Shown here in pieces: positions 1 through 7,140 of a stretch of 19,244 bases of DNA. Source of the DNA: JBBIPA01 sp037443085 (lineage in GTDB: Bacteria; Chloroflexota; Dehalococcoidia; GIF9; UBA5629); the NCBI GenBank assembly GCA_037443085.1, contig JBBIPA010000037.1, forward strand, positions 1 through 19,244, in the 5' to 3' direction. Position 1 is the stretch's first letter. Each line of letters starts with the position of its first letter. Both the position numbers and the translations under genes were made by a program. The notes below the pieces were generated by a model, which worked only from the letters and a program-made list of their open reading frames with translations, had not been told where the DNA came from and made no database searches.

Positions 1-10
1 GTAGTGTAGT

Positions 11-50
11 GAAGGGATCATCACGTCGCTTCGCTCCTCATGATGACAGT
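11..50. repeat. Interspersed GC-rich repeat fragment at window edge
   Basis: Read on the minus strand this segment contains the core GAGGAGCGAAGCGACG, which from memory matches a family of intergenic repeats seen in many environmental bacterial genomes. The core is flanked by TCATCA (18-23 region) and TGATGA (40-45 region), so it can fold as a hairpin. Only one copy is clear in this window. No function is visible. Confidence 0.4.
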
Positions 51-189
51 GCAGGGACAGGGATGAGTTTAAGGTTTGAATATTTTGGTGTTGATACTGA
101 GGCTCAGCCCCCTCTGCAGGCAACGCCAGAAGATTTTATAGTATTATTTATGAATCAATAATTACGTAACAGGAGGAGATAACAGGCTG

Positions 190-852
190 ATGACAGTAAA
201 TTCAAGCTCCAAAGGTCTTACCGCACACGGGCGCAAAGATGCAGAAAACGAAATACGTGAACTGGTTAACCACGTCTTGAATCAGGCAAAAATTACCACG
301 ATGGATAAAAAGCTTATCGTGGAAGCCGCCACTCCAGGCCATTATCCCGCTCAGCTATGGGAGCATTTTGGCATTAAAGATATGCCTCAGTTCTCAATCG
401 AGGGACAGGCTGACGAAATAATCAAATGCGCTAAAGCTGGGGCAGCAGCAATACATTGTCATGTCAGAGACCATCAAGCTCCATATAATTATGAAGTTCA
501 TGCTGATGAGTGCATGTCTGCGGAACTAATAATGAAGCTGCTGGATAAAGTCTATAAAGAGGTGGATATGGTACCGCTCGGCCACGCCTGGCACCCCAGG
601 GACTGGCAAAGCCAAGGCGATGCTGACTATATTACTTCTACTAAAGAGATACTTGATGCCGGCAAAGGAAATAAATATATGCAGGGAGGCGTGGTGATAA
701 CCTGGATATACCCGCACAAGGATGAGTTTATCAAAAGACCCTCGGAATCAGTGAAAAAAGTGGTAGAAATCGCCAGGGCGTTGGGCAGGGATATCGCCAC
801 CGCGGTTGAGGCAAGAGAGATTTTGGGAATTAAAGTTACACACCAAAAATAA
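190..852 (+). CDS. DUF849 / beta-keto acid cleavage enzyme (BKACE) family protein, shortened
   Basis: The family condenses a beta-keto acid with acetyl-CoA on a zinc ion bound partly by a His-x-His motif. Here residues about 41-52 (IVEAATPGHYP) form the first strand and HCHVRD (about residues 90-95) is the metal motif. The C-terminus (ALGRDIATAVEAREILGI) matches the usual end of the family. However, the family is usually about 270-310 residues, and this ORF has 220 including some 37 extra N-terminal residues. The central region with the GlEDn-type motif is absent, and the text jumps to a YPHKDE segment I associate with the region just after that motif. An AGGAGG lies at 171-176, 13 nt upstream; a later ATG at 301 is an alternative start. 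A one-base loss in the A-run near 845-849 would extend the frame to 940, so this is probably a decaying or misassembled gene. Confidence 0.65.
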   Translation: MTVNSSSKGLTAHGRKDAENEIRELVNHVLNQAKITTMDKKLIVEAATPGHYPAQLWEHFGIKDMPQFSIEGQADEIIKCAKAGAAAIHCHVRDHQAPYNYEVHADECMSAELIMKLLDKVYKEVDMVPLGHAWHPRDWQSQGDADYITSTKEILDAGKGNKYMQGGVVITWIYPHKDEFIKRPSESVKKVVEIARALGRDIATAVEAREILGIKVTHQK

Positions 853-936
853 GCAATCAATTGAATTTATCAGAAAAAATGGCTACTCAAAATTTTTAGA
901 TATAGCCAATAACTGGAAGGGTCCTTACGGCAAAAT

Positions 937-1764
937 ATGATTGAATTGCCTGAAGCAGTAACCATTGCAGGTCAGCTTAGCGATACTATTTATGGCAAGC
1001 GGATTACAGGTGTAATAGCGAAGCATACCCCTCATAAATTAGCCTGGTATTACGGGGAACCCCAGAAATATCCTGAGCTTCTTATCGGCAAAACGGTGGG
1101 GAATGCCCAGGCATATGGAGGCATGGTGGAAATCAAGGCTGAAAACGTCAATATATTATTTGGCGAAGGTGTAAACATGAGGTTCCATAATAAGAATGAA
1201 CCACGTCCTCCACAACACCAGCTTCTAATTGAATTCGAAGACAGTTCCGCCGTGAGTGCCTCGATTCAGATGTATGGTGGAATCGGCAGCTTCCCCGAGG
1301 GCGAACTGGAGAATCCCTATTATCAAGCGGCAAAGGAAAAACCCTCTCCTTTATCTTCAGCGTTTGACAAAAACTATTTCCACCGGATAATCTCCGCACC
1401 GGAGGTTCAAAAATTGAGCTTGAAGGCTTTGCTGGCCACCGAGCAGAGAATCCCCGGACTCGGCAACGGTGTTCTGCAGGATATTCTATTCAATGCCAAA
1501 ATGCACCCGAAGAAGAAAGCAAACACTCTTACTGAGAAAGATAAAGAAGCACTGTTTAACTCTGTTAGAAGCACTCTATCCGGAATGGCGAAGCAGGGAG
1601 GCAGAAATACCGAACTGGACTTATTCGGCAAACCCGGAGGGTATCAGACCATACTATGTAAAAACACAGTGAATAGTCCCTGCCCGGTTTGCGGAACGGC
1701 AATTAATAAAGAAGCCTATATGGGCGGAAGCATCTACTACTGCGCAAACTGCCAGAGACTATGA
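937..1764 (+). CDS. Fpg/Nei-family DNA glycosylase-like protein, atypical active site
   Basis: A 275-residue protein with the full Fpg/Nei layout: N-terminal ELPEA segment, helix-two-turn-helix region (about 158-192, with RIPGLGNGVLQDILF) and a C-terminal zinc finger with Cys249, Cys252, Cys269 and Cys272. Classical members remove oxidised bases using an N-terminal proline nucleophile exposed after Met removal (MPELPE). Here residue 2 is Ile (MIELPEA), and the beta-hairpin around residues 57-64 (AQAYGGMVEI) shows no lysine equivalent to Lys57 of Fpg. It is therefore probably a noncanonical paralog group; I recall similar MIELPEA proteins annotated in Firmicutes. The start is set by the ELPEA motif; it overlaps, as ATGA, the stop of the frame-2 extension of the upstream gene, suggesting former translational coupling. 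Confidence 0.85.
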   Translation: MIELPEAVTIAGQLSDTIYGKRITGVIAKHTPHKLAWYYGEPQKYPELLIGKTVGNAQAYGGMVEIKAENVNILFGEGVNMRFHNKNEPRPPQHQLLIEFEDSSAVSASIQMYGGIGSFPEGELENPYYQAAKEKPSPLSSAFDKNYFHRIISAPEVQKLSLKALLATEQRIPGLGNGVLQDILFNAKMHPKKKANTLTEKDKEALFNSVRSTLSGMAKQGGRNTELDLFGKPGGYQTILCKNTVNSPCPVCGTAINKEAYMGGSIYYCANCQRL

Positions 1765-1852
1765 AAGTGCTTTAAAACCTTCTACGTATCTTTTAACCTT
1801 GCATTGTGAGTTCAATTCCACGGCGACTTTGGGCTTGATAACAATTTGTTGG

Positions 1853-2278
1853 TTAGGTGCTACGGGTGTTTTGTTTCTTAAGATACTGCTGAACAAAGAC
1901 ACGGGGCGTAATAACCGTTATTCCCCGATATCCTGATGCTTTGAGTAAATGCTTGTCGCCGCTGATGATTATCTTGCTTCCGCTGGACACGGCACAGGAC
2001 AAGAATTTATCATCGTCAGCATCTTCACACACTTGATGTGAAAGAGAAGTCACTTGAACCATATCAGAATGAGCCACAATTAAGGTTAGAATCTGGTTAA
2101 CTTCGACACCTAAAAATCTGTCTTCCAATATCGTGGCTACTCTGGTATATTCATCAATAATTTCTGATGACAACGCAAACTGGATGTTGCCTTTGTGCCA
2201 GGCTTTCAATATTTCAGCGGGTGGCCCAGAAAAGAAAATACCTGAAATCAGGACATTGGTATCGAGCACCACCTTCAC
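1853..2278 (-). CDS. PIN-domain toxin (VapC-like, COG1569 type)
   Basis: A 141-residue PIN domain, expected to be a Mg2+-dependent ribonuclease toxin. The acidic residues are visible: Asp6 in VVLDTNVL, Glu43 in the IIDEY segment, the EDADDDKFL cluster (about 85-93) and Asp108 in ISGDKHLL, which is the usual order for this family. The start is GTG at 2278, overlapping the stop of the upstream antitoxin gene by 4 nt (GTGA), so translation is coupled. The partner is an AbrB-type antitoxin, forming a type II toxin-antitoxin pair. Length is normal and no active-site residue is missing. Confidence 0.9.
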   Translation of the reverse strand: MKVVLDTNVLISGIFFSGPPAEILKAWHKGNIQFALSSEIIDEYTRVATILEDRFLGVEVNQILTLIVAHSDMVQVTSLSHQVCEDADDDKFLSCAVSSGSKIIISGDKHLLKASGYRGITVITPRVFVQQYLKKQNTRST

Positions 2279-2538
2279 TTTTGTGCCCGTGCCTTTGCGA
2301 TAGCATTGGCGATATCAGACCTCTTGAGTCCTGCTACACTGGCCTGTCTGCGTGCCTTTTTGATCAAGTCATCAAATTCATTCAGTGAAGGACTTGAAAG
2401 CGCCTTTAAAATCACAACGTCTTTGTCGCCCACAACCAGAAATTTGTCTCCGGTTTTCAAGCCGAGCCTGTTGCGAATCTCCTCAGGTATTACTATTTGA
2501 CCTTTTGAGGACATCTTGGTTGTTTCCACAGCTATCAT
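2275..2538 (-). CDS. AbrB/MazE-type antitoxin (SpoVT-AbrB domain)
   Basis: An 87-residue protein with an N-terminal SpoVT-AbrB swapped-hairpin DNA-binding domain (residues about 5-47: KMSSKGQIVIPEEIRNRLGL, then GDKFLVVGDKDVVIL) and a C-terminal charged helix that likely binds and blocks the PIN toxin. The start at 2538 is chosen because GGGAGG at 2545-2550 precedes it at a good distance and because a longer frame runs back into the tRNA-Ala gene. It is the first gene of the pair. A promoter at 2575-2603 and a palindrome at 2562-2575 suggest autorepression, the usual mode for these modules. Confidence 0.9.
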   Translation of the reverse strand: MIAVETTKMSSKGQIVIPEEIRNRLGLKTGDKFLVVGDKDVVILKALSSPSLNEFDDLIKKARRQASVAGLKRSDIANAIAKARAQK

Positions 2539-2561
2539 AGCAAACCTCCCTGCCCTGTTAT

Positions 2562-2575
2562 TCTTACCAGTAAGA
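2562..2575. promoter_or_regulatory. Probable operator of the AbrB/PIN module
   Basis: TCTTACCAGTAAGA is a 6+2+6 inverted repeat lying directly downstream of the -10 box, over the expected transcription start of the antitoxin gene. The position is ideal for autorepression by the AbrB protein or the toxin-antitoxin complex. Binding is inferred. Confidence 0.5.
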
Positions 2576-2603
2576 TTATATTCTTCTTTAGTGTAATATT
2601 CAA
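2575..2603 (-). promoter_or_regulatory. Promoter of the AbrB/PIN operon
   Basis: On the minus strand: -35 TTGAAT (2598-2603), 17-nt spacer, -10 TATAAT (2575-2580). The expected start is near 2568, about 30 nt before the antitoxin ATG. Confidence 0.65.
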
Positions 2604-2708
2604 GATTTTTGTGAGAGTCATCCCCCTGAGGTGACCTCGCGTGGTCAGATACAGCGGGCTGCCCGATAAATAAGTTGTAGCTAATTATTGGTGAAGATAT
2701 TACCATAA

Positions 2709-2784
2709 TGGTGGACCTGATGGGATTCGAACCCACTACCTCCTGAATGCAAATCAGGCGCTCTCCCAACTGAGCTACAGGCCC
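2709..2784 (-). tRNA. tRNA-Ala (UGC anticodon)
   Basis: A full 76-nt cloverleaf reads on the minus strand. The acceptor stem is GGGCCTG/CAGGTCC with the G3-U70 wobble pair that identifies alanine tRNAs. The D arm is GCTC...GAGC, the anticodon stem is CCTGA/TCAGG with loop TTTGCAT (anticodon TGC), and the T arm contains GGTTCGAATCC. The 3' CCA is encoded (2709-2711). Confidence 0.97.
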
Positions 2785-2798
2785 GTGCAGAGAAATTT

Positions 2799-2828
2799 AT
2801 TATACTAACATAATAGTCCATTTAACAA
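2799..2828 (-). promoter_or_regulatory. Promoter of tRNA-Ala
   Basis: On the minus strand: -35-like TTGTTA (2823-2828), 18-nt spacer, -10 TATAAT (2799-2804). The predicted start near 2792 is about 8 nt before the mature tRNA 5' end at 2784. Confidence 0.6.
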
Positions 2829-2941
2829 CATCATGTACCCTGCCAGCATGGTTATTAACACAATAACAAGGTAAACGTGGGCCCCATTGAACCCACGAGA
2901 CAAGCTTTCCCTGATTCCAGGATTGCTTTACAATAGTAGGC

Positions 2942-3370
2942 ATGGCTGATTACCAGCGTCTCTATGACCGGTTTTTGAAAAGCGGCAACGCCCTTCAGGT
3001 ATATGACGGTGAGCAACTGCTCTTCTCCTCAAACAAGGAGATGCTGGCGCCACTACTGGAATATATAGAAACATTGGCCTCACATCACCAGAACGTGGTG
3101 GTCTTCGACAAAATCATGGGCAATGCTGCTGCCCTGCTCTGTGTTGTCGCCCACTGCGGCAAGGTGTACAGCCCGCTGGGCAGCGAAGTGGCTATCAAGA
3201 CACTGAATAAGTACGGTATTGCTTACCATATCACCAGAATTGTGCCCTTTATCCAGAAGCCCAATATGACCGAGCTATGTCCCATGGAGAAGCTATCGAT
3301 TGGCAAAGAGCCCGAGGAGTTCTACCAGATGGTCAAACAGGGGAAGGCAAAGACCGGTCAACAATGCTAG
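2942..3370 (+). CDS. DUF1893 domain protein (TM1506-like, deaminase fold)
   Basis: A 142-residue protein matching the DUF1893 family throughout. It has an N-terminal segment giving LQVYDGEQLLFSS, then VVFDKIMGNAAALL, KVYSPLGSEVAIKTLNKYGI, and the signature CPMEKL near residue 114 followed by EEFYQMVKQ. The family is known structurally from Thermotoga TM1506, which has a cytidine deaminase-like fold without a proven activity. The VxDKxxGxAAALL segment and the CPME motif sit where deaminases place catalytic residues. It appears to be a single gene; the ribosome site before 2942 is weak (AGTAGG, close to the ATG). Function is unknown. Confidence 0.85.
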   Translation: MADYQRLYDRFLKSGNALQVYDGEQLLFSSNKEMLAPLLEYIETLASHHQNVVVFDKIMGNAAALLCVVAHCGKVYSPLGSEVAIKTLNKYGIAYHITRIVPFIQKPNMTELCPMEKLSIGKEPEEFYQMVKQGKAKTGQQC

Positions 3371-3384
3371 ATTTTGCTTTGTCC

Positions 3385-3499
3385 AGGCTATCCGAAAATC
3401 ACAATCGCAGGAACTCGCGGGTTCCCATTGATCCCGCGGGATCGTCACGTCCCGATTGCATCAGGACCCACGACGACATTTTTTATTTTCGGACAGCCT
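3385..3499. repeat. MITE-like element with 15-bp terminal inverted repeats
   Basis: The left end AGGCTATCCGAAAAT (3385-3399) and the right end ATTTTCGGACAGCCT (3485-3499) are inverted repeats matching at 14 of 15 positions. Inside lie a perfect 14-bp palindrome (GATCCCGCGGGATC, 3430-3443) and short hairpins such as GGAAC/GTTCC. The element fills most of the gap between two convergent genes. No coding sequence is convincing and no target-site duplication is visible, so it may be an old non-autonomous mobile element or a structured intergenic repeat. Confidence 0.5.
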
Positions 3500-3520
3500 A
3501 CGCGATGGGCAACTGGAAAG

Positions 3521-4477
3521 CTAGAAAAATCTCACGATGAGCTTGCCGAAGATGGGGCCGACGAAGTAGCGCATGAAGGGCAGGAATAGCGGCGAGTAAA
3601 CCCTGGTTAGCTCCCGGGCATAATCATTGAGATAATCGCCGAAGCTCTTGCGCTGGTAGCGGAGCAGCTTCTGAGCCTTGCTGGTATCATACCAGTCCAG
3701 GTAATAAGGCTTTTTCACGAACTTATCGGCTGGCGGCAAAGGCAATCCCAGCACTCCCAGTATTCTGGCAATCATCTCTTTATACAGCATGCGCTGCTGA
3801 GGCCCGCCGCTGACCACCAGTGTATTGCCCCTGGCAACATCAAAGTTCTTAAGCGCATTAACGATGGCGCAAGCGGTATCATCAGGATGGCAGTACTCGA
3901 TGCGATTGTGCAGTGGAATGGTGAACATGCGCCTGATGTCGCTCATCTCGAACATAAGATACATGGTGGCGGTGAGCCGCAGGATAAGGTAGTCAATGCC
4001 CGACTCTTTGATAGACTGCTCGGCGAGGAACTTGGTCTCGCCGTAGGCATCTTTGGGCTGAGGCTGGTGCCGGTCAGGGCAGAGAGGCTCGGTAGCTTGA
4101 GGCGTCGGGCCGAACACAGCTGCCGATGAGGTGAATACAAAGGGAATATGACCGCCCTTTTCTTTGAGCAGGTCAACAATGGTCTTGGTGCCGCCCACAT
4201 TGACCCTGCGAGCCAGCTCCGATTTCTCGTAAGCCACTGGAGGCAGTATGGCAGCCATGTGTACCACGGCATCCACACCATCCATTGCTGCCCGAACTGT
4301 TTCCGCCCTGGTGACATCACCCCAGAATACTTCGACTTTCTCCTGAATACATTTTATGCTCTTGCGATTGCGGGCATTGTCCAGGTCGAACACCCGTACC
4401 TGAAATCCTTCTTTCAAGAGCTTTTTGCAGATATGTATGCCCAGTCTGCCGGCTCCGCCAGTTAACAGTACTTTCAT
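3521..4477 (-). CDS. NAD-dependent epimerase/dehydratase (extended SDR)
   Basis: A 318-residue extended short-chain dehydrogenase. The N-terminus MKVLLTGGAGRLG carries the TGxxGxxG nucleotide motif. DLDNARN (31-37) gives the acidic end of beta-2, DVVHMAA-type text (68-76) follows, and the active site is Ser117/118 with Tyr145 and Lys149 (YGETK). The C-terminal half, which binds the substrate, is less telling; the family covers nucleotide-sugar epimerases, dehydratases and 3-beta-hydroxysteroid-type enzymes, so the substrate cannot be named. Start ATG at 4477 has AAAGGA about 7 nt upstream. It lies downstream of an alpha/beta hydrolase on the same strand (101-bp gap with a hairpin), so it may be a separate unit or read through. 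Confidence 0.88.
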   Translation of the reverse strand: MKVLLTGGAGRLGIHICKKLLKEGFQVRVFDLDNARNRKSIKCIQEKVEVFWGDVTRAETVRAAMDGVDAVVHMAAILPPVAYEKSELARRVNVGGTKTIVDLLKEKGGHIPFVFTSSAAVFGPTPQATEPLCPDRHQPQPKDAYGETKFLAEQSIKESGIDYLILRLTATMYLMFEMSDIRRMFTIPLHNRIEYCHPDDTACAIVNALKNFDVARGNTLVVSGGPQQRMLYKEMIARILGVLGLPLPPADKFVKKPYYLDWYDTSKAQKLLRYQRKSFGDYLNDYARELTRVYSPLFLPFMRYFVGPIFGKLIVRFF

Positions 4478-4533
4478 ATTTTTATCCTTTCACCTCTCTC
4501 TCCTTCAAAGGAGAAATGGGGAGAAAAGGCTCT

Positions 4534-4552
4534 GAAGGGGCAAAGCCCCTTC
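4534..4552 (-). terminator. Possible weak terminator or intergenic hairpin
   Basis: GAAGGGGC and GCCCCTTC pair perfectly over 8 bp around an AAA loop. On the minus strand it is followed by AGAGCCTTTTCT, a poor U-tract, so termination after the hydrolase gene is only possible. Confidence 0.35.
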
Positions 4553-4578
4553 TGTCAACCCCAAAACACCCGTGAGAT

Positions 4579-5451
4579 CTAATCACGCAGGGCGCTCACT
4601 GCCCAGGTGGTCCACTGCGAGCGCAAATTGCCGCGCATGATCGGAGTGGAATGGTTGCCCCTGGCCAGTAGCTTCAGCCTGGGTTCACAGGCGGCTTCAT
4701 AGACCAGCACCGATTTCTGATATGGGGTGACGGTATCACCCTCGCAGAAGACGAAGAGCTTGGCGCAATTGTCCAGCTGGGCAACTACCTCAGCCATGTT
4801 CGCCTGAAGCATGCCTTCGATAAAACGTTTGATATCAACACGCACGAAACGCCGTGTGGCAAACATGAATATTCTGGCTATGAACGCGCTTATCCCGGTC
4901 ATCCAGGGTAGAGCGCCATGCCTGGGGAACTCGAAGATGTGATTGTCCCGGCGCCCCCATTGTCCGAAGTCCTTCGGTGCATTGGCAAACATTTCGTCAT
5001 CGATTATGGGCGGGCAGCTTAAGGCAACAAGTGCCCGGGGTGAGTCTACCTTGCCGGCTGCTAAGACAGCGGACATAGCGCCCAGGCTGTGCCCGATGAT
5101 GCCCATGCGGTTCCTGTCCACTTCAGGGAACTGTTTCAGGGCATTCCAGGCATCTACCGCATCATCCGCCTGCTTGCCGTCCACAGCGCCTCCACTGGCA
5201 CCGTGACCGCGGAAATCGAAGATCAGGGTGGCAATGCCCTGTTCCGTCAGTATCTTAGCGCTCGATTTCATAAAGCGGTGGCTACCGCCAAATCCATGGC
5301 ACAACACGGCACCGGGGACTGGAGAATCAGCGCTGGCGCCTTCAGGTAAAAGCACTTTACCGGTAAGCTTCAATCCATTGCTGCCGAAGGTAACCGGCCA
5401 TTCCTTGATTTTGGCCTTTGCCTTCCTGGGTGAGAGGTTCTTCAAATTCAT
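4579..5451 (-). CDS. Alpha/beta hydrolase (BAAT/dienelactone hydrolase-like)
   Basis: A 290-residue alpha/beta hydrolase. After a short N-terminal lead, LCHGFGGSH (50-58) supplies the oxyanion loop and FDFRGHGASGG (78-88) follows. The nucleophile elbow is GHSLGAMSA with Ser122. The likely acid is Asp239 in FCEGDTVTP and the base His267 in ARGNHSTP, giving a complete triad. No signal peptide is seen, so it is cytoplasmic. The family hydrolyses esters, thioesters or lactones; the substrate is unknown. The ATG at 5451 has CAGGAG about 13 nt upstream, somewhat far. It lies between the acyl-CoA synthetase and the epimerase on the same strand. Confidence 0.85.
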   Translation of the reverse strand: MNLKNLSPRKAKAKIKEWPVTFGSNGLKLTGKVLLPEGASADSPVPGAVLCHGFGGSHRFMKSSAKILTEQGIATLIFDFRGHGASGGAVDGKQADDAVDAWNALKQFPEVDRNRMGIIGHSLGAMSAVLAAGKVDSPRALVALSCPPIIDDEMFANAPKDFGQWGRRDNHIFEFPRHGALPWMTGISAFIARIFMFATRRFVRVDIKRFIEGMLQANMAEVVAQLDNCAKLFVFCEGDTVTPYQKSVLVYEAACEPRLKLLARGNHSTPIMRGNLRSQWTTWAVSALRD

Positions 5452-5550
5452 TATACGATTACAACTCCTGTATTATTTTTTGCTATTAAATGGTAGCGCA
5501 GGAGCCATATCCGTGAAATCGGGTAGGTGGTTGGTTTTGAAAAGACGGAA

Positions 5551-5569
5551 GGGTGACTTTGGGTCACCC
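5551..5569 (-). terminator. Possible terminator downstream of the acyl-CoA synthetase gene
   Basis: GGGTGAC (5551-5557) and GTCACCC (5563-5569) form a 7-bp stem with a 5-nt loop. On the minus strand it is followed by TTCCGTCTTTTC, a weak U-rich tail. It lies about 100 nt after the stop codon at 5673. Confidence 0.35.
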
Positions 5570-5672
5570 ATTAGTATTATCGGCTGACGAGGCAAACAAT
5601 GGACACGAGTGACCAAACATCGCGTGACGAGGCAGGCTGTGCTGCGAGCACCGAGCAATTGGTGACGCGCTC

Positions 5673-7097
5673 TTACTGTCCTCTAATTTCGGCATACCTG
5701 GCCAGAGCGTACATGGCGCGGGCACATTGCTCAGAGGTGTCGTAGATAGGAACGCCTCTTTCCTTGATGGTGGTCTCCACCACCTCGCTCAAGGTGCGGC
5801 TCCAGCGAACGGTGATGATAGGCTTGCCATATTTCCAGGGCAGCGAAGCAAAGCGTTCAGCTTCATTGAATGCGATGCTGTTGATGGCGGGTGCAGGCTC
5901 GGCTGGTTTGGAGGATATTGCCCAGTCGTCCTTATCCACCGGTATGTTGGTGATAACGCCATCGATGTAATCCAGGCTGAGGAACTTCTCCACCACATCC
6001 ACCTCCTCCTTGATGGAGCGATAGGAGCCGGCGAAGTCTACCGGGTTCCGGGGCGGTGGCGCATGGGGTGGCATTAGCTTCTCCAGTTCCTTCACGGTCA
6101 CGGCATCGAACTCAGGGATCTCCAAACCCAGTGAAGCGCAGGCATCAGAGGTAACCACGCATTGCCCGCCGCTGCCCATGATGGCGACCCTCTTCCCTTT
6201 GGGCAGAGGCTGGCGCACCAGTGCCTCAGCCATTTCAAAGGACTGCAATGGCTCAAATGACCTGATGATGCCCACCTGGCGGCACATGGCATCAAATATC
6301 TCCTCAGAACCCGCCAGTGACGCAGTATGGGACAATGCTGCTTTGGCTCCAGCAGGAGTTCGTCCACCTTTGTATATCACCACCGGCTTCTTTCGGGTTA
6401 CCTCCCGGGCAAGCTCGAAGAACCGCCTGCCATCCTTTAATCCTTCCATGTAGAAAACAATAACCTTGGTATCATCATCGTGCGCCAGATAGTCCAGGTA
6501 CTCAGCAGCGGTGATGTCAGCCTGGTTGCCGATGCTGATGAACTTGCTCAAGCCGTAGCCCCGGGCATTGGCTTGCTCAGACAGGTGGGTGCCGTAGGTT
6601 CCGCTCTGCGAGACAAAAGCGATGGCTCCAGCATCAGGCTTTCTATAAAAGCAGAGGTTAAGATTGCCGGCAGCGCTCCACAACCCCATGCAGTTGGGGC
6701 CTACAAACCGTATGCCTGCTTCCCTGGCGATGGCTACCACTTTATCCTGAAGCGCTTTGCCCTCAGTACCAATTTCGGCAAAGCCAGCGGTGATGAGCAC
6801 CACGCCTTTGATGCCCTTCTTAATACAATCCTGCAACGCCTGAGCCACTTTGTCAGCCGGGATAGTTATTACCGCCAGGTCAACCTGGTCAGGGATATCG
6901 AGCACGCTGGGATAGGCTCGAAGTCCCATGATTTCGGCTTTCCCCGGGTTCACCGGGTAGATTGCCCCGCTGAAGCCCGACCTCAACGGCCTGTCCAGCA
7001 TCATGAAACCCCATTTCCCCATCTTATCCGAAGCCCCAATCACTGCCAGTGACCTGGGTTTAAATATCGGGTCTAGCTGTTCCACAATGCTTTTCAC
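5673..7097 (-). CDS. Acyl-CoA synthetase (ADP-forming), alpha-type subunit
   Basis: ADP-forming acyl-CoA synthetases make ATP from an acyl-CoA through a phosphohistidine. This 474-residue protein has the CoA-binding domain first (FKPRSLAVIGASDKMGKWG, 12-30; YPVNPGKAEIMGLRAYPS, 47-64), then the succinyl-CoA ligase-like domains with FVGPNCMGLW (131-140), AFVSQSGTYG (160-169) and the phosphorylated-His segment SHTASLAGSEEIFDAMC (His257). This is the length of a separate alpha subunit; the ATP-grasp beta domain is absent and no beta gene follows here. The start is GTG at 7097 with GGAG 8 nt upstream and a strong promoter behind it. Acetate or other short acids are likely substrates in general, but the specific one cannot be read. 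Confidence 0.9.
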   Translation of the reverse strand: MKSIVEQLDPIFKPRSLAVIGASDKMGKWGFMMLDRPLRSGFSGAIYPVNPGKAEIMGLRAYPSVLDIPDQVDLAVITIPADKVAQALQDCIKKGIKGVVLITAGFAEIGTEGKALQDKVVAIAREAGIRFVGPNCMGLWSAAGNLNLCFYRKPDAGAIAFVSQSGTYGTHLSEQANARGYGLSKFISIGNQADITAAEYLDYLAHDDDTKVIVFYMEGLKDGRRFFELAREVTRKKPVVIYKGGRTPAGAKAALSHTASLAGSEEIFDAMCRQVGIIRSFEPLQSFEMAEALVRQPLPKGKRVAIMGSGGQCVVTSDACASLGLEIPEFDAVTVKELEKLMPPHAPPPRNPVDFAGSYRSIKEEVDVVEKFLSLDYIDGVITNIPVDKDDWAISSKPAEPAPAINSIAFNEAERFASLPWKYGKPIITVRWSRTLSEVVETTIKERGVPIYDTSEQCARAMYALARYAEIRGQ

Positions 7098-7140
7098 AGT
7101 AACATCTCCAAAGGCAAGGTCTCATGGTCACAAACCAGGC

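Noticed and set aside
3..161. Open frame running in from the left edge, with an internal ATG at 63 (33 codons, ending at TAA 159-161).
   Set aside because: It passes through the repeat at 11-50, has only a weak ribosome site and shows no recognisable family; too little to call a gene.
1765..1852. T-arm-like string (GAGTTCAATTCC) suggesting a tRNA remnant.
   Set aside because: The flanking bases do not pair as a T stem and no acceptor or anticodon arm can be found.
2539..2769. N-terminal extension of the AbrB frame.
   Set aside because: It overlaps the tRNA-Ala gene and the promoter of the module; the start at 2538 has a good Shine-Dalgarno site.
3374..3589. Small plus-strand ORFs after the DUF1893 gene.
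   Set aside because: They run through the inverted-repeat element and into the antisense of the epimerase gene, with no family features.
5473..5658. Minus-strand ORF with a CLVTRCLVTR repeat.
   Set aside because: The repeat reflects the non-coding direct repeats in the gap; no ribosome site or family match.
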